The position numbers and the translations under genes were made by a program. A DNA stretch of 60,000 nucleotides from Cryptomeria japonica (lineage: Eukaryota; Streptophyta; Pinopsida; Cupressales; Cupressaceae): positions 475,732,008-475,792,007 of the forward strand of contig NC_081405.1 of the NCBI RefSeq assembly GCF_030272615.1, read 5' to 3'. Below the pieces are notes generated by a model that was not told the DNA's origin, made no database searches, and was given only the letters and a program-made list of their open reading frames with translations. How positions within the stretch are numbered: position 1 is the first letter of the stretch; every line of letters begins with the position of its first letter. Shown in pieces: positions 24,333-36,699 of the stretch.

Positions 24333-24904
24333 AGTGGTATAATAATTCATGTTGAATCAAATCTAAGAGTTGTGCCAAAATTCATTTGGGGAAGAGTCTT
24401 AGAAGTTTAGAAATCTGAAAGTCATTTTCAGATTTGGAAGTGTATACCTTGAAAAATTTTGTTGCTAAGAAATTTGAAAATAGTGTGTGACTCTGTTGTG
24501 TGGTGGGACCCAGAAATCTGAAAGTGTTCAGAGTGAAGATCAGTGGTAAAGTTTTATTCCTCTTCAGGGAGGTGGCGACTCTGTAAGAACGAACCGAAGA
24601 TTTGGAGGAGTTCTTCAAATTTTCAGTCAAAGGTGAAGTGAACAACAACAACAAATTTATCAGGTATTCCCCAAGGTTTTTATGAAATTATATGTTCCTT
24701 ATAAGGTGAAACAGTCACCATAGAAAGGAAAAGAAATTTGCAGTATGCATACTTCATGTTTTTGAAATAAGTTTTTAGTCAGAAATATGGTGAGAAGTGT
24801 GTATGATTCCGAAAATTAGTGACTGCATATGTTTTTGAATGAATTTATGACACAATAAGATGCATGGTCAAAAAATAATAGTTCAGAGACTGTTATAAAA
24901 CCTG

Positions 24905-26467
24905 ATGGATCCAGATGTAGTTCCTAGATCCGTGAATCCTTTGTCAAATTTGAAAGAGATCAATATAGAAATTGAAAAATGTCTTCAAATGATCCAAGAG
25001 AGATTTGTCTAGTTGTTAAAAGGGAAAGTAGGGCTAAGAAGTAAAGGAGAATCATCATATGTCTTCTATGAAAGATTTTTAGCTGCATTGAATGAGCTTT
25101 CAACTGATAATAGACCCCCTGAGTCTATTTTAATTGAGATATTCTTAGAGCTTTATGAGCCTAACTCAGTTAATTGGTCTACTGCCTTCAGAGAAGAATG
25201 TGTTGAATCTATTAAAGAATGGATAGATATGATTGAAAGTAACCAATCTGAAAATATACACAAGATTAAAAATAATGAAGGAGATGAGCCCCTGAGTAGA
25301 TGTACCTCCTATGATGTTGAATGTGATTATTCTCAGTGTGACAGTTTAGATGTGTATTCAGAGCGAGAAGAAATTTGTGGGAACAGTGATTGTTCAACTA
25401 ATCATGAGCCCGTTGAGGTTTCAGATGCTAATGATGTAGATCACCTTGTTGTTGATTTCAATCCACAATATGTTTGCAACCCCAGTTATGAAACTATGTT
25501 GCAACATGTAGCAACACATTATGAGCAGCGTGATAAAGGATATGATGCAGATGCAAGTTGTTGTGATGATGAAATAAATGCGCATAGGGACATGAGCACT
25601 GCAGATCCAATACCTTTATCAGATTGGGACAATGTTTACAGCTCAGAGGATGAAGCCAAGGAAAATGAAGAAGGAGGTTCACTATGTAGTGAGCAAATTT
25701 CAGAACTCTTAGCTGCTGATTTTCAGAGATGTGGATTCAAAAATGTGCCCAATCTTTCATACCCACTCAGTATATGTTTTGATTCTGATGATGTTTTTGA
25801 GGGTGTAAAAAATGATACATATGATGTTGATTCTCTTCCTATGTTTGATAGACAAAATGATAATGCATATATGGTTGATAGGTATGATAATGAAGGTTCA
25901 TATGTTGATATGAATTCTGGCTTTGATATGCATTATGAGGATCTACCTTTTAGAAGACATGACAGATCTGGGGTGTTTTTCTCAGATTTTCAAGGAGGAA
26001 ATGAACCATTGGCAAGTAAGAATCATGTATTTTCATGTGTGCAAAGTGTTGATAGAAAACGTGATTAGCAAGTGGAAGTGCAGTCATGTTATGAGGAAGT
26101 TTTCCTCTCTAGTTTGCAATCCATCATTGTGGAGGAGTGTTCATCATTTGAGCAAACTAGTAATATAGATGTGCCTGATGTTTTCAACTTTCAAAATGAG
26201 TTAGACTACTTTTCATTTCAGCTGGGAAAAAATGGTAAAGAGTATGACACTCTTATGTCACCTAGTGATCAGTCCTTTCAGCATGTGTTTGATTTTCAGA
26301 GATATCATGATTATGAACATGCTGTCGATTATGTTTTATGTGATCAGCTGATTAGAAGTGGAAGTGTTTTTTATCAGGAAGATTGGAATGATGATCTCAA
26401 CTTACCTCCAGTTAGTGGAAACGAAAATCAAGTGTTTGACAGAGGTAAGAATTCATTTCAGTTTTGA
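24905..26467 (+). pseudogene. Element C internal ORF: acidic protein of unknown function with two in-frame TAG codons
   Basis: ATG at 24905 (MDPDVVPRSV), stop at 26467: 521 codons in one frame with no frameshift, interrupted only by TAG at 25010-25012 and 26066-26068. It is the only gene-like frame in the element. Residues 1-110 look helical, with a YERFLAALNEL segment and a PPESILIEIF segment. The rest is very rich in Asp, Glu, Ser, Tyr and Cys and probably disordered. No zinc knuckle, protease, reverse transcriptase or integrase motif is present. It might be a diverged gag-like or captured sequence. Both stops could come from CAG by a C-to-T change. The short internal region and the absence of pol mean the element depends on others. 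Confidence 0.55.
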
Positions 26468-26689
26468 TGGCCTGGGGCCATTTATAAGTTGTATATTTTG
26501 TACAGTTGCTTTGCTTCAGTTGTGTGGTTTTCAATAAAGTACCCTGCTGTTTGGGTAGAATAAGGATGCCGTGTTTTTTAAAATGAGATGAGAAGAGAAG
26601 AATAACCCGTCTTTTGGGTGGTTTGCTTAACCAAAGATATCTGGATTCTTGTGTTGATCTTGCAATCAACCATCCCCAGTCAGAGCCAC
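26468..26689 (+). other. 3' untranslated internal region of element C
   Basis: It lies between the ORF stop and the 3' LTR. A purine-rich run (aaaatgagatgagaagagaa, 26579-26598) sits about 85 bp upstream of the LTR instead of touching it, so the functional polypurine tract is uncertain. No gene; the minus-strand ORF here is a shadow. Confidence 0.5.
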
Positions 26690-29600
26690 TGTTGGGACTG
26701 ATTAAAATTGAGTCAAGTTTAGAGGCCCATTTCAAAATTTTGCAAGGGTATGTCAGTAAGGCACCTAAATGAGTCAGTTTGAATGGCCTAGTTTGCGAGA
26801 GGGCAAAATGGATCCAGTTGATTTTCAGGGGGTAAGGCTTGGGATTCATGTCCCACACCTTTCATTTGGCCTATTCGGTGATGTGAAACTTTCAGAATTC
26901 AATTTGGATAAGTTTATGAGGTACTCATTTTGAGGGGTGATCTGAAAGTGCATTTTAGGCATCAAATGCAGATTTTATTGAGTAGCCCACTTTGACCGAT
27001 TACATCTTTTGCCCTGTTGATCGTCATGGATAAGTTCAAAGTGGATTAAATTCTATGCATAAATGTGAGTTAGTCTACAAAATTTCAAGTCCTAACGAAT
27101 CCATTTGCTCAGTTTTCAAAGCCAAATCTGTTTGCAGTTTGTGTGGTTTGGCAAGTCCATGTTTTGACAGCTAGTCGGAGCCCTGTTTTGCATAAGTGTA
27201 AAAGTTGCCTCAGTAAGTGTCATGCCATAATGTTTGCTCTAGGTTATTAATGGTATAAATGATGAGCTACATTTCAAATTTCAGGCCTCTGTCAATCCGT
27301 TTGATCGGTTTTCAAAAGAGCTCATTTTGCCATCAAATGCAGTTATCCGTACTTTCAATGCTATATTAGTTAATGTAGCCATTTTTGTGAGCGTGTCGTT
27401 TGCATCCTGTCAGTCTGGTGATCGAACTGATAATTCAAAGTTTTAATATGTACTTAAAGGTACCTATGTTTCAAATTTGAGGGCCTATGGAGGTCGTTTG
27501 ATATTTTTGAGAAAGGCGTCATGTGTTGCAAGGACATTGACTTCATCAGGTCCGCAGTGTCGACAAAGCCAGTTGGGCATTTTCAAAAATTAATATATCT
27601 TTGCTTGGGACTCATCTTGAGAAACCGTTTGGTAGAAGTCATCCTTGTATATCAAGGTACACGCCTGTCAGATGGCGAGCTCCAGAAAGGTGTTTTGACA
27701 GGTTTGAAAATTACGTCTTTGCAATTAAATGCAAAAATTGTGGCGTAATTGCCTGAAGGTTGTAAAATGCGGATTAATGATCCAAAAATGATGCCGATCA
27801 TTTCCAGAGGTATGTTTGAGGTCCGTGAAGCATTTCAGAAGTCAGTTGTTTGAAAACGAATTTTTTTTTAGTCGGACCCACTTTGGGGCCCGACTTGGCT
27901 CATGCCTGCGCATTAATTTTGTGACAGAATGGTTTTCATTTCATGGAATTTCAACTTCTAGACATAATCGAGGAAGTGATTAATGCTATTGGCTTACTCA
28001 AGGTTGAATGTTCTACAGTGGTGTATTAGAGATTCCAATCTTTAAAAAAAAAAAAAAAACTTATGCAATGGAAGTCAATGGTCTTGGAATAGATGTTTGA
28101 AACATCAAAAACTCCATGCAATGGCATTATGGTAGCTGGAGTGTGGTACGTGGGTCTTCATGTGTGCTCTTTGATTGCAAGTGTGGTGTGGATCTCCTTT
28201 CCTTAGTCTTCCCTGCTATGTAGAGAGCAAATTTGGGAAAATAAATTGAAATCATCAAGCAAATACAGTTCTTCAGCAATGCATTTGGCAAGTGTGTTGC
28301 CAGTGCCGTGACTTTTCTTGGCATCTTCCCTATGCATGGTATCTAAAGTGTGGAGCTAATCCTCTCCTTTTCAAGAATGGTGGAGGAGAAGCAGTATGAA
28401 TTCTTTTTATACAATTGCAATGATGGTAGGTAACATGATGGAAGGGGATGATATCAGAAGTCATATAACATTCAACATTCAAAAAAAAAAAACTCCAAAT
28501 TAATGCAAGATGAGAGGAGGAAATTAGTGCTAATGGAGTTGAAAACCAACAGCAAATTTTAACTGTTGCAATTCCCCCTCACCCCACGTGATGCTCAGGT
28601 GGCAATTTTTTTTAAAAACTTCAAAGCTTTTACAATGGAGCTGCAATTAGCAATGATCCTCTGTGTGGTATGAAGGTTTGAGAGACTATTAGAAGCTACA
28701 GCAGCATTGAAAACCTTAAGTAAATTGCGAGTGGCATATGGAATGCCAAAAAACTTCCACAGCAAATATTTGTCAGTTTCCCCTCTTGCGCGATTGTTGA
28801 AAAGGAGCATTAAAGCAGGTTTATGCAAATGATGTTTGGCAAGGTAAGATGCCACAGACTTCCCCTAGGCGTGGATGGCCATAAAGGCAGCATTGAAGTT
28901 TCAAAGTAGAGGCATTGCAAGTTAGAATGTTGTTCTCCTCTTGCGTGCCATGTGAGAGGATTGAGTTTTTTTTAAGAAAACAATGTAATTTGCTGGTTGT
29001 AAAACCTCCTTCCCCATGTGAAAGTCTCTGGTCAGTGAAAGGGCAAATGCAATGTGATGGTGTATAGCAGCTTGCAGTTCCAAAAGATCACGTGGTGTCT
29101 TCTCTCCTTCAGCATGAATAAAACAGCAAGTCCCCTCCCACGTGATTGGTGATAAAGGCCATTGAAACATGGAATAATGCCAAATGTAATAGTATTCCCC
29201 TGCGTGGAGTTATGGAGAGGCAGCGTTGAGAATCAAATGCAATTGGCATGTATGGCATTGGAGTTTAAAGAGTGCAAAAGATTAGCAAATGAAGGCCAGT
29301 CCTCCCTCTCTGTGGCATTTAAAACTTCCTTAAAATCTCCAATAAAATGCATTGGCAGCCATGAAAGTCCCAGAAATTGCTTCAAAGTGCATTACTAGGC
29401 TTAATTGCATTATCCCAGATTGGTTGGGCGGAGGTCTTCTTTAATATTTAAAAGCAATAACGCACACATCTATAATGTCTAAGCCATAAAGGCTTTTGAC
29501 GGATGGTGCTTGATGGCACCCAAGGTGGGCCCACGTGTGAGCATGCATCTCGAGGCAACAGAGGAGGTGACTGAGCGGTGACCAAGTGGACCCCACACAT

Positions 29601-31155
29601 GTATGCTTCCCAAGGCAGACAGGAGGAATTTTGCAGAGAAAGGTCAGGTTAACGAGTGAGCAGGTTCGAGATGGATCAACGGTGCGCGCTATTTCGCGAA
29701 AGGAAGATGCACGCGAGTTACACCCTGCGAAGTTGCGAAAGCCAGGTGGCGAGTACAGTCAGCGGTCCAGCAAGCAGGTCCCGGTTAGGTGGCGCAAAGG
29801 TGGTGCCTAGGTGGTGATGACGTGGCGCTGAGGTGGTGTACACGTGGCGGCCAAGTGGCAGTGACAAAGCAGATGATGTGGCGATGATGAGGTGTCATCC
29901 CAGGTGGCGTTCGGTCAACCCCATCGACCAATCAGATCCCACCATGTGGCAAAGTGTCAGGACCAAATGGAGGCAAAAATCAAATTTAAAATGAGTAAAT
30001 GATATAGTTTGAACTATATTAAATTTTGAAAAATTTAAATGACTGAGCACATTGGGGAATTAATTCGCCCAGGGTCTCAATTTTGGCCAAAATATAAAGT
30101 GTTATATATCGCCGGAAAGCTCTCAGAATGAGGAATCTGATTATGAGGTTAATTTTGACAAATGTGGGATATTTTGGAAGTAGTTTCCACGGGAACAAAA
30201 TTCAGTTAGAGAGGAGACACTTGGCAATTCAGTTGCAGATTTGATTTGGTTCCCTCTCTCTTTTTATTCTCAATTCTTCTCAGTTGTAAGGGTTACAGAA
30301 ATTTGGAGAATGGCTCTATTTTTTCATGGCTTCCATTTCTGAGTATTCTTCCAGATTGTACAGAGAAGGGTTATCCTTTCAGTAATGGAGTTCAATTCTT
30401 TGCTATAGGTGTTCTTAGCTGCAGGTTCTTGTGTATGTAAGGCATGCACAAATTCACACAGAAGTTGTCTCTGGATTTGTATTTTCATTATATTCAGATC
30501 AGATCCTCAAGGAGGATGAGATTTTTTATCTCAAGGAGGTAATTGTGATTGTTTGCAAGTATTCTTCAAGGAAGAATTTAAATTCTGTAATAAATCATGA
30601 ATAATGGAATATAGTGTCTAGATTTGATATTTTCTGTGAGTGGGCTGAGTAATGCTTTTATGCAAGGCATTAAATGCATGAATATTTAATAATGAAGATG
30701 GATTTTCAGTATAAGGTTTCATTTATAGTTTGATGTGTGACTCTGTTGCCCTTGGATAAGGCACCGATCTTACAAGTTTGGGGATGTCTTTTAGATCAAA
30801 CAATTTAAAAGATAAATCTATTTCCCTTTATGTTTAGGGGTGTGTTCTTCTCATTCCAAGCTCTGTTTTCATTTATGATTTATACAGATCTAGCCAATCT
30901 GTAGTGTGTTCCTAATTTGGTGAGCTTGTGGAATGGTTTGTCTGCTCATTGTTGATGCAGTCTTATGTTTGTGATTGTTGTATTCAATGCATCAAAAGGG
31001 TGTCCCCCCCTAGGTCTAGCAGAACCTGAAGTGCAGGAGGATCATTAGGATCCTATGTTATGTTGTCCAAGCCCCGAGGTGCTTCATAGATTGAGAGCGG
31101 CTATCTCATAGATAGATTTGCAGGTGTCTTGGGTTATCACTTTTGGTGAACAACA
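26690..31155 (+). repeat. 3' LTR of element C (4,466 bp)
   Basis: Full-length partner of 19856-24310 with the same TGTTGGGACTG and GTGAACAACA ends. Differences are scattered substitutions plus small indels, such as about 16 extra bases near 29825 in the promoter block. It is followed by the target copy GTCTG and then the 5' end of element B. Confidence 0.85.
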
Positions 31156-31227
31156 GTCTGAAACTTTCCATCGGTACCAGTTTCAGAATCTTCCTCAAGT
31201 TGTTAGGATTTTGCAAGTAGAGGACTA

Positions 31228-31240
31228 GGCTCTGATACCA
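31228..31240 (-). other. Primer-binding site of element B, initiator-Met tRNA
   Basis: The minus strand reads TGGTATCAGAGCC two bases inside the B 5' LTR end, identical to elements A and F. Confidence 0.9.
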
Positions 31241-31242
31241 AT

Positions 31243-32125
31243 TGTTAGATACTTGAACAGTCCCAAAGACACTAAGAGGGGGGGGTGAATCAGTGTCTAA
31301 CCGGTAAACAAAAGATTTAAACTTGTTTGTAACTTTATAACCTAAATTAATATATAGGTAAACAAGCAATAAAGCAATAAAGAGAAATAATAGTATAACC
31401 ATCAATTCACACCATAACACAGATATTTTTGGCGATGAAACCCGGTTGGGGAAAAACCTCGGTGGGATTTGTGACCCACAATATTTACTCACTGGCCAAT
31501 ATGAATAAATATTACTTATACAATAGAGGCCTGCACATGTAGGAAGGCCAACAACCTAGAGCTCACTGCTTAATCACAAAAAGGAGTCACACTGACTACA
31601 AAATTGGAGGATTGAATCCAATAACAATGTACTACTCAAAATAGTATCTACAATGCTGGATTCAGTACTAGTTTAAGCTTTGTCAAATACCTCTACCATA
31701 AACCTTTCTTTGCTATGCTCTGCTCGTATTCACTCATAAAATTATTACATCAAAATGCATATACAGATATTCGCTCTCATATTCATTACCTAATTACATA
31801 TCCTTCCTTCGCTTACATACCATACATAGCTTTTTTTCACTTACAAAATGACCTATAAGCTCTCATACATATATGAGTCTTTACAATACATCATGTCGGC
31901 TATACAATCATATTACAATACAAAATTATATAATTTCCATGTTGGCTTTAGAGTGCCAGTAAGATCTCCTGTCAGTGTAGACTGGGTGCCGGTGTGAATA
32001 ATCTTGTTGTGCTTGCTGGTGCCGGTAGATGATGTCTATTTCCGGTGTAGCCTGTGAGACATGTTACTAGTTGGTTGCCATCAATGACAACATCAACTAT
32101 TCTCATCTGAATGTATAATGCCAAC
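31243..32125 (-). repeat. 5' LTR of element B (883 bp)
   Basis: It pairs with 13936-14820 at about 92-93% identity by eye. It ends ATGCCAAC and lacks the last A of the expected CAACA. The last three bases also belong to the adjacent A LTR sequence. Confidence 0.8.
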
Positions 32126-33175
32126 TTAATTTATCACTAACTTAACATTGATCAATATAAATAACTATTGCAGAAGAATAACCATGCATGAAAAGAAACA
32201 CAGTGACACCAAGATTTATCTCATAGAAACCCAAATGGGAGAAAACCACGGTGTGAGTAGGAACTCACAAAATTTGTACTTTTCTAGAGTATGCTCGGTG
32301 AAGAGCCATCCCTGTTAGGAGATTACAAAGACACTGTTAGGTGCCACTTAGTTAAGGGATTTTTTCTAAGGCCTGTTAGTGCCTTTACCCTGTTAAAGCT
32401 AGCCTTATCAAAAGGTCTTAAAATCATCAGTTAAGATGACACCCGGTTAAGGGATTTTTACAATGGGACCTATTAAAGTCCACCCTATTAAGGGATTTTA
32501 GTTGCAATGGTTAGAGAGCAACATAAAGATGATCTGCTAGAATGGCTACTAATTAGCTTGATCAGATCACACTGAAGAATCACACTATGTTTGTATCGGT
32601 TGTGTCTGTTCTACATAACACTGATTTCCTGAATGCACCTTCAACTCTTCCCTCTGCCGATTTGATGATCCTTGGATTCCACTCTACCGGTCCTTTGTCA
32701 CTTGTCACCACTCTATTGAACTCCACTCTACCGATCCTCTGTCACTCGGCTTTGCACTCTCTTAAACTCCACCTGTGAACACTTTTATTTTTTCTCAATT
32801 CACCTTGACAACAACCCTATCAAGAATGAATTAATTTTACCAGTCTACCGGTTACAGACTCTTTTAGTGTATTGATCAAAATTTGTATAGCTAGTTTGCT
32901 CTTGTATATTGGTATGTTCTTTTCTTAGCCAGTGGACCTCTTATGTGTCGATTTACTCACCGCTACCCAGTCTACTTACTGCTTGCCGGTCTACTCACTG
33001 CTTGTCAATCTACTTTATGTTTATCGGTCTACTCACTGCTCACCACTACCCGGTCTACTTACTACTTGTCGGTCTACTTACTACCGATAGACTGTGAAGA
33101 CTTAAGAGATGATGTTGTCAACAATGATAACCATATCATTCACCAGTCATACAAAACTGCATCAAAATGCCAACA
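32123..33175 (-). repeat. 5' LTR of element A, outer segment
   Basis: It resumes the A LTR at position 74, re-using 289 bp already present at 13647-13935, and continues to the true end (TGCCAACA). It is followed by the target duplication CTATA at 33176-33180. About 190 bp present in the 3' LTR (7672-7866) are missing here near 32835. Short plus-strand ORFs are chance. Confidence 0.8.
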
Positions 33176-33180
33176 CTATA
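33176..33180. repeat. Target-site duplication of element A, right copy
   Basis: CTATA, identical to 6884-6888. Confidence 0.85.
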
Positions 33181-35161
33181 CTCTTTCACTTTCTATCAAC
33201 TAAGTCTACTAAAAAATACATATTTTTTTTCCTTTTCATTTCTTGTTTTCTTCTCTTGTTTCTATTCATATGTGTTGTGTAGTTATTTTATGCATATTAT
33301 ATTGAATAAAGTTTTTCTAATTATTGTTTTTAGGTTTTATGCATTATTCTAGTATTTCTTGTTGTGAAATATTTTATGGTTTAACATATACGTTTTTCAA
33401 TTTCTCAAACTAGGGGCAAAAAGTACTAGGGTGCCAAATGCCCCTATCTAAGAAAAAGGCAACCAAGCAAACAATGGGACAATCTTGCTTTAGCCATGAG
33501 GAAATGGCTCAATTATAACTTAGAGGGAAGTAAAGAGACTATGATATGTTTTTTAGATTCACACCTAAAATTTTTTTATTCCTATTTCTAAGGTTAGTGA
33601 TATATTTAAACATGATACTTTCCCTTTTTCCTTATAAGAAGAGTTAGATGGATCATGTTTGAAGAAATGCTTCTCTTTGCATTAAATTGTATATGGATGA
33701 TAAATGTGCCTTTTTTGCACCAATGCACTTGTTTTATGACTAATCCTTGTAGGAATCCTCACTTATTCTGAAGCTAGAAGGAAAAATAGACAACTTCAAA
33801 GTTTATCCATTAACTTTGAGTCATGTTCAGGTCCCACCTCAATGTCCTCCTCCTATAAATTAGGAGTCAACTATTGTGTATCACCTTATTGTAAGCCTAA
33901 TTATGTGTCTCTATAATTAGGTCAACTTCCAAGTTGTCTAACCAAAAAATGTTTCTTGGGAACTCTTAGTTTAATCATCAAAAAATTACCTTCATGGATG
34001 CAGGAAACTTTTAGTTCCACTTTTCAACTAGCTCAATACAATTGTGCCCCATAAATCAATTTGATCTTTCCAAAAGATTTGACGCACCTTGATTATTTCA
34101 ATCATTAATTAAAAATATTTTGATGTAATAGATTATTCTATCTTAGTCTCTTTTCCTTAATATTTGCTTTAGCAATAAAGGTTGAAGATATATATTTTTA
34201 GGCTACCATATTTAGACTTGTTAGTTCTTATTTTTCTTTTGAGAAGAGAAAAGAAGGAAAAACTTCATCCCTATAATTTAGCCTGTCTAAGGCCCATTTG
34301 GTGCTAATAAGAAGAAAAACAATTCATACTATGATCACTCTAGATCCCTTCAAAAGGAGACTTGGGTCCAATCATCTAGATGAAGAAGACCTAGTTAGTT
34401 TCCTTTAGTCTTTCTATTCCAATTTGTTGCATTTGATTGTAATCATTGATATTTATTTTTCATAACTTTCATTGTAATATCGTGTGTTGTCTTGTATTTG
34501 AGTCTGCATACATTTTATCAATAACTAGGAAATTAACATTATTTCAATTTAGTTATTTTATGTTTTCAATAGCTAAATTCTTGAATTCATGAATGGTAGA
34601 ATAGGTGTGACTAGTTATTATTGCATTTTGCAAGTGTGATATCTTTATTGTTGCAATTGAGTGAGTATATTAAGATACCTAATTCTTTTGCATTGTGAAA
34701 TAAATTAGTTTTCATTCTTGGTGTGCATTAGATTAATTATTTCAATTTTGTAAAGTGTGGTAGAATATGATTTCAATTCTTTGTATCCATAAAATTTAGA
34801 ATGATCAAACCAAATTTTCAATCACTAAAAACATTTGAACCATTTTGAACACATGAAATACACAGTCTGAAACATGATCCAAACAACCTTGCCATAGATC
34901 ACTTTAGACACCAATAGATTGACAAATCAAATGAATGGGATTGTGGCAACTAGAATGGAATCAATCACCTTGTACATGTTTCTCTTATTGTTGATCATCC
35001 TCTCCTAGAGGGACTTCATCTTGAATTTGATATTCTTCAGGAACCTCTCATTTTTTGTGTGTCACCTCCTCTATTTTCCTAGAACTAAATTTCATTCCTA
35101 CATCATATAACTATGTGGGGCTTCTTGTTGCTACTCTTTCTTCATAATTTTTATTATTAGG
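33181..35161. other. Spacer, no gene recognised
   Basis: About 2 kb of AT-rich sequence between elements A and E, without a credible ORF or RNA gene. The last five bases (TTAGG, 35157-35161) form the left target copy of element E. The right copy is CTAGG (48145-48149), one mismatch. Confidence 0.55.
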
Positions 35162-35900
35162 TGTTTATGGTAAAAATGGAAACAACAATATTGAAAGACT
35201 AAATGACTTCAACCACAAAACCCTAGCCTAACAACAACAAAGATCCACCATAACATATGAAGATTACCTAAGACAATGCAAATCAAATGAAATCACAAAT
35301 ACTATACCATCACATGTCCAATAGGGTTTGGATCTCCATTCTTCCTATCTCCATTGATCTTGCTTGATATATTTTCTCTCAGATTTTATATGTGTACAAG
35401 AGCTCAACAAAGAATGGAAATGTGGTTGCAAGTAGGCTTGATCCAATATGAAAGTTTGAAAGCATAGTTGGATCGAATAGAATGATTGGGGTCGATAATG
35501 AAGGAAAAATCTGCTTATATAGAAGACACTATAATAAATGGAGGGATAAGATTAAGAGGTGTAAAAGATAAATGGTCGGCTAAGATTAGAGGGTAGGTAG
35601 AGAAAATAAGAAAATAATAATAGGGTAGGTAGTGTAGGAATTAAGAGATGAATGATATGTGTCATGGGTAGAAAAGGATAATGAATTAATTAAATAAATA
35701 AAGATTCATTTAATTAATAGAAGAAGTGGGATGATTAAATAAATAAAAGTATTTATTCAAATGAGAAATAAGGCTAGAAGAGGATAAATGAATTAATTAA
35801 ATAAATAAAGATTTATTTAATTAATAGAAGAACTAGGCTAAAATAATTAAATAAGTAAAGATATTTATTTAATTAGACATGATAGTTTTAGGTGTCTACA
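35162..35900 (-). repeat. 3' LTR of element E (739 bp)
   Basis: It starts TGTTTATGG and ends GGTGTCTACA. A minus-strand TATA box (CTATATAAG) lies at 35514-35522. It is about 44 bp shorter than the 5' LTR because one copy of an AT-rich aataaaagtatttattta-type repeat is missing. Confidence 0.9.
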
Positions 35901-35917
35901 TTTTGCCCCTCTTTGAG
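35901..35917 (-). other. Polypurine tract of element E
   Basis: The minus strand reads CTCAAAGAGGGGCAAAA directly before the 3' LTR start TGTAGACACC. Confidence 0.75.
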
Positions 35918-36420
35918 ACAATGTAGCTTGTCACGTTGTTTCAAAGAAGATAAGATGAACTGATAAAAAGTTGCCCAAAGATGGGAATAATATGCCCCCT
36001 CAAGAGATTGGATGAAAATGTCTGAAAAGATCACAGACAATCTCTCAATAAGAAAGAAAGGCTAGAATGGATTGACTGGATAAGATAGAGTGACAAAGTC
36101 ACGAGATAAAGAAGACTGACACAAGAGAATAGGGATAGGGTAATCTATAAGATAGACTATGAGGGGAAGAATCCTCATTATCATCCACACACCTAAGAGA
36201 TTAGAGTGTAGAGAGAGTAGAGACCAATCAACAGTGATGGCATTGGTGCATAGATTTGACCGCGTTCGCTGATATTAGAGGCTAGTAGATGCAGGAGAGT
36301 CGGTAAATACCACAAAGCCTCCTTGTACCTTGTTGCATTAATTGTTGTCATAAATGCATGTCACATAGAGTAATAAATGCACTCTAGGTAGGTCTAGAAA
36401 AAAATGTCAAGCAGGGGGGA

Positions 36421-36690
36421 AAATGCCAAGGTGCATCTGCATTGGTGCCAGGCGCGTCTGGGTAGGATAGGCGTGTTTGCATTGGTGTCAGGTGCATCTA
36501 TGATTTTAGTAGTGTTTGTGCTCAATGCGAGTGTGTATGTGTCTTGCAAGCACGTTTGTGCAGAACAGGCGCGTCTATGCAGGACAAAGGCACATCTGTG
36601 TGATTCAGGCGCGTCTATGCAGAGCAGACACATCTGTGAAGTATGCAAGCATGTTTGTGTCATGAATGCACGTTTATGTCTTCAAGGTCG
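36421..36690. repeat. Degenerate minisatellite with GCGCGTCT cores
   Basis: About eight loose units of some 30 bp, such as ggcgcgtctatgcaggac, ggcacatctgtgtgattc and gcacgtttgtgcagaac. CpG-containing and CpG-decayed versions (gcgcgtct, gcacatct) alternate. The long ORFs on both strands here reflect the repeat, not genes. Confidence 0.55.
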
Positions 36691-36699
36691 AATCAAAAG

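Larger units (their letters stand above)
19856..31155 (+). mobile_element. Element C: LTR retrotransposon with about 4.46-kb LTRs and no pol
   Basis: Two direct repeats, 19856-24310 and 26690-31155, begin TGTTGGGACTG and end GTGAACAACA. The flanks read GTCTC (19851-19855) and GTCTG (31156-31160), a 5-bp target duplication with one change. A PBS of Tat/Ogre style follows the left LTR. The internal region is only 2.38 kb and holds one unusual ORF and no gag, protease, reverse transcriptase or integrase motif. This is a large-LTR derivative (LARD-like) of probable Ty3/gypsy Tat-type origin. Sampled LTR identity is about 96-98%, making it the youngest layer of the nest. Confidence 0.85.
13936..32125 (-). 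mobile_element. Element B: pol-less LTR retrotransposon inside the 5' LTR of A
   Basis: The LTRs at 13936-14820 and 31243-32125 differ by about 7% in sampled stretches. Orientation is minus, with an iMet PBS at 31228-31240 and a purine tract at 14821-14832. With element C removed the internal region is about 5.1 kb. It has the same plan as A: coiled-coil/CCHC ORF1 next to the PBS, then ORF2, and no pol. It is flanked by a 289-bp duplication of A LTR sequence rather than by a 5-bp repeat. The far LTR lacks the terminal A of its expected CAACA end, and 3 bp (AAC) are shared at the junction. Confidence 0.8.
6889..33175 (-). mobile_element. Element A: pol-less LTR retrotransposon, outermost of a three-level nest
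   Basis: The LTRs run TG...CA and are bounded by a perfect CTATA duplication. Orientation is minus: an iMet primer-binding site lies beside the right (5') LTR and a purine tract beside the left (3') LTR. Without the nested elements the internal region is about 5.4 kb (8205-13573). It encodes a coiled-coil plus CCHC protein (ORF1) and a large unknown protein (ORF2). No protease, integrase or reverse transcriptase motif is visible, so it is non-autonomous. The CCHC types and PBS fit a Ty1/copia-derived lineage. Its 5' LTR is split by element B. Confidence 0.85.

Noticed and set aside
26412-26858. 148-codon minus-strand ORF across the C internal/LTR boundary
   Set aside because: It spans a structural boundary of the element on the antisense strand, so it is a chance frame.
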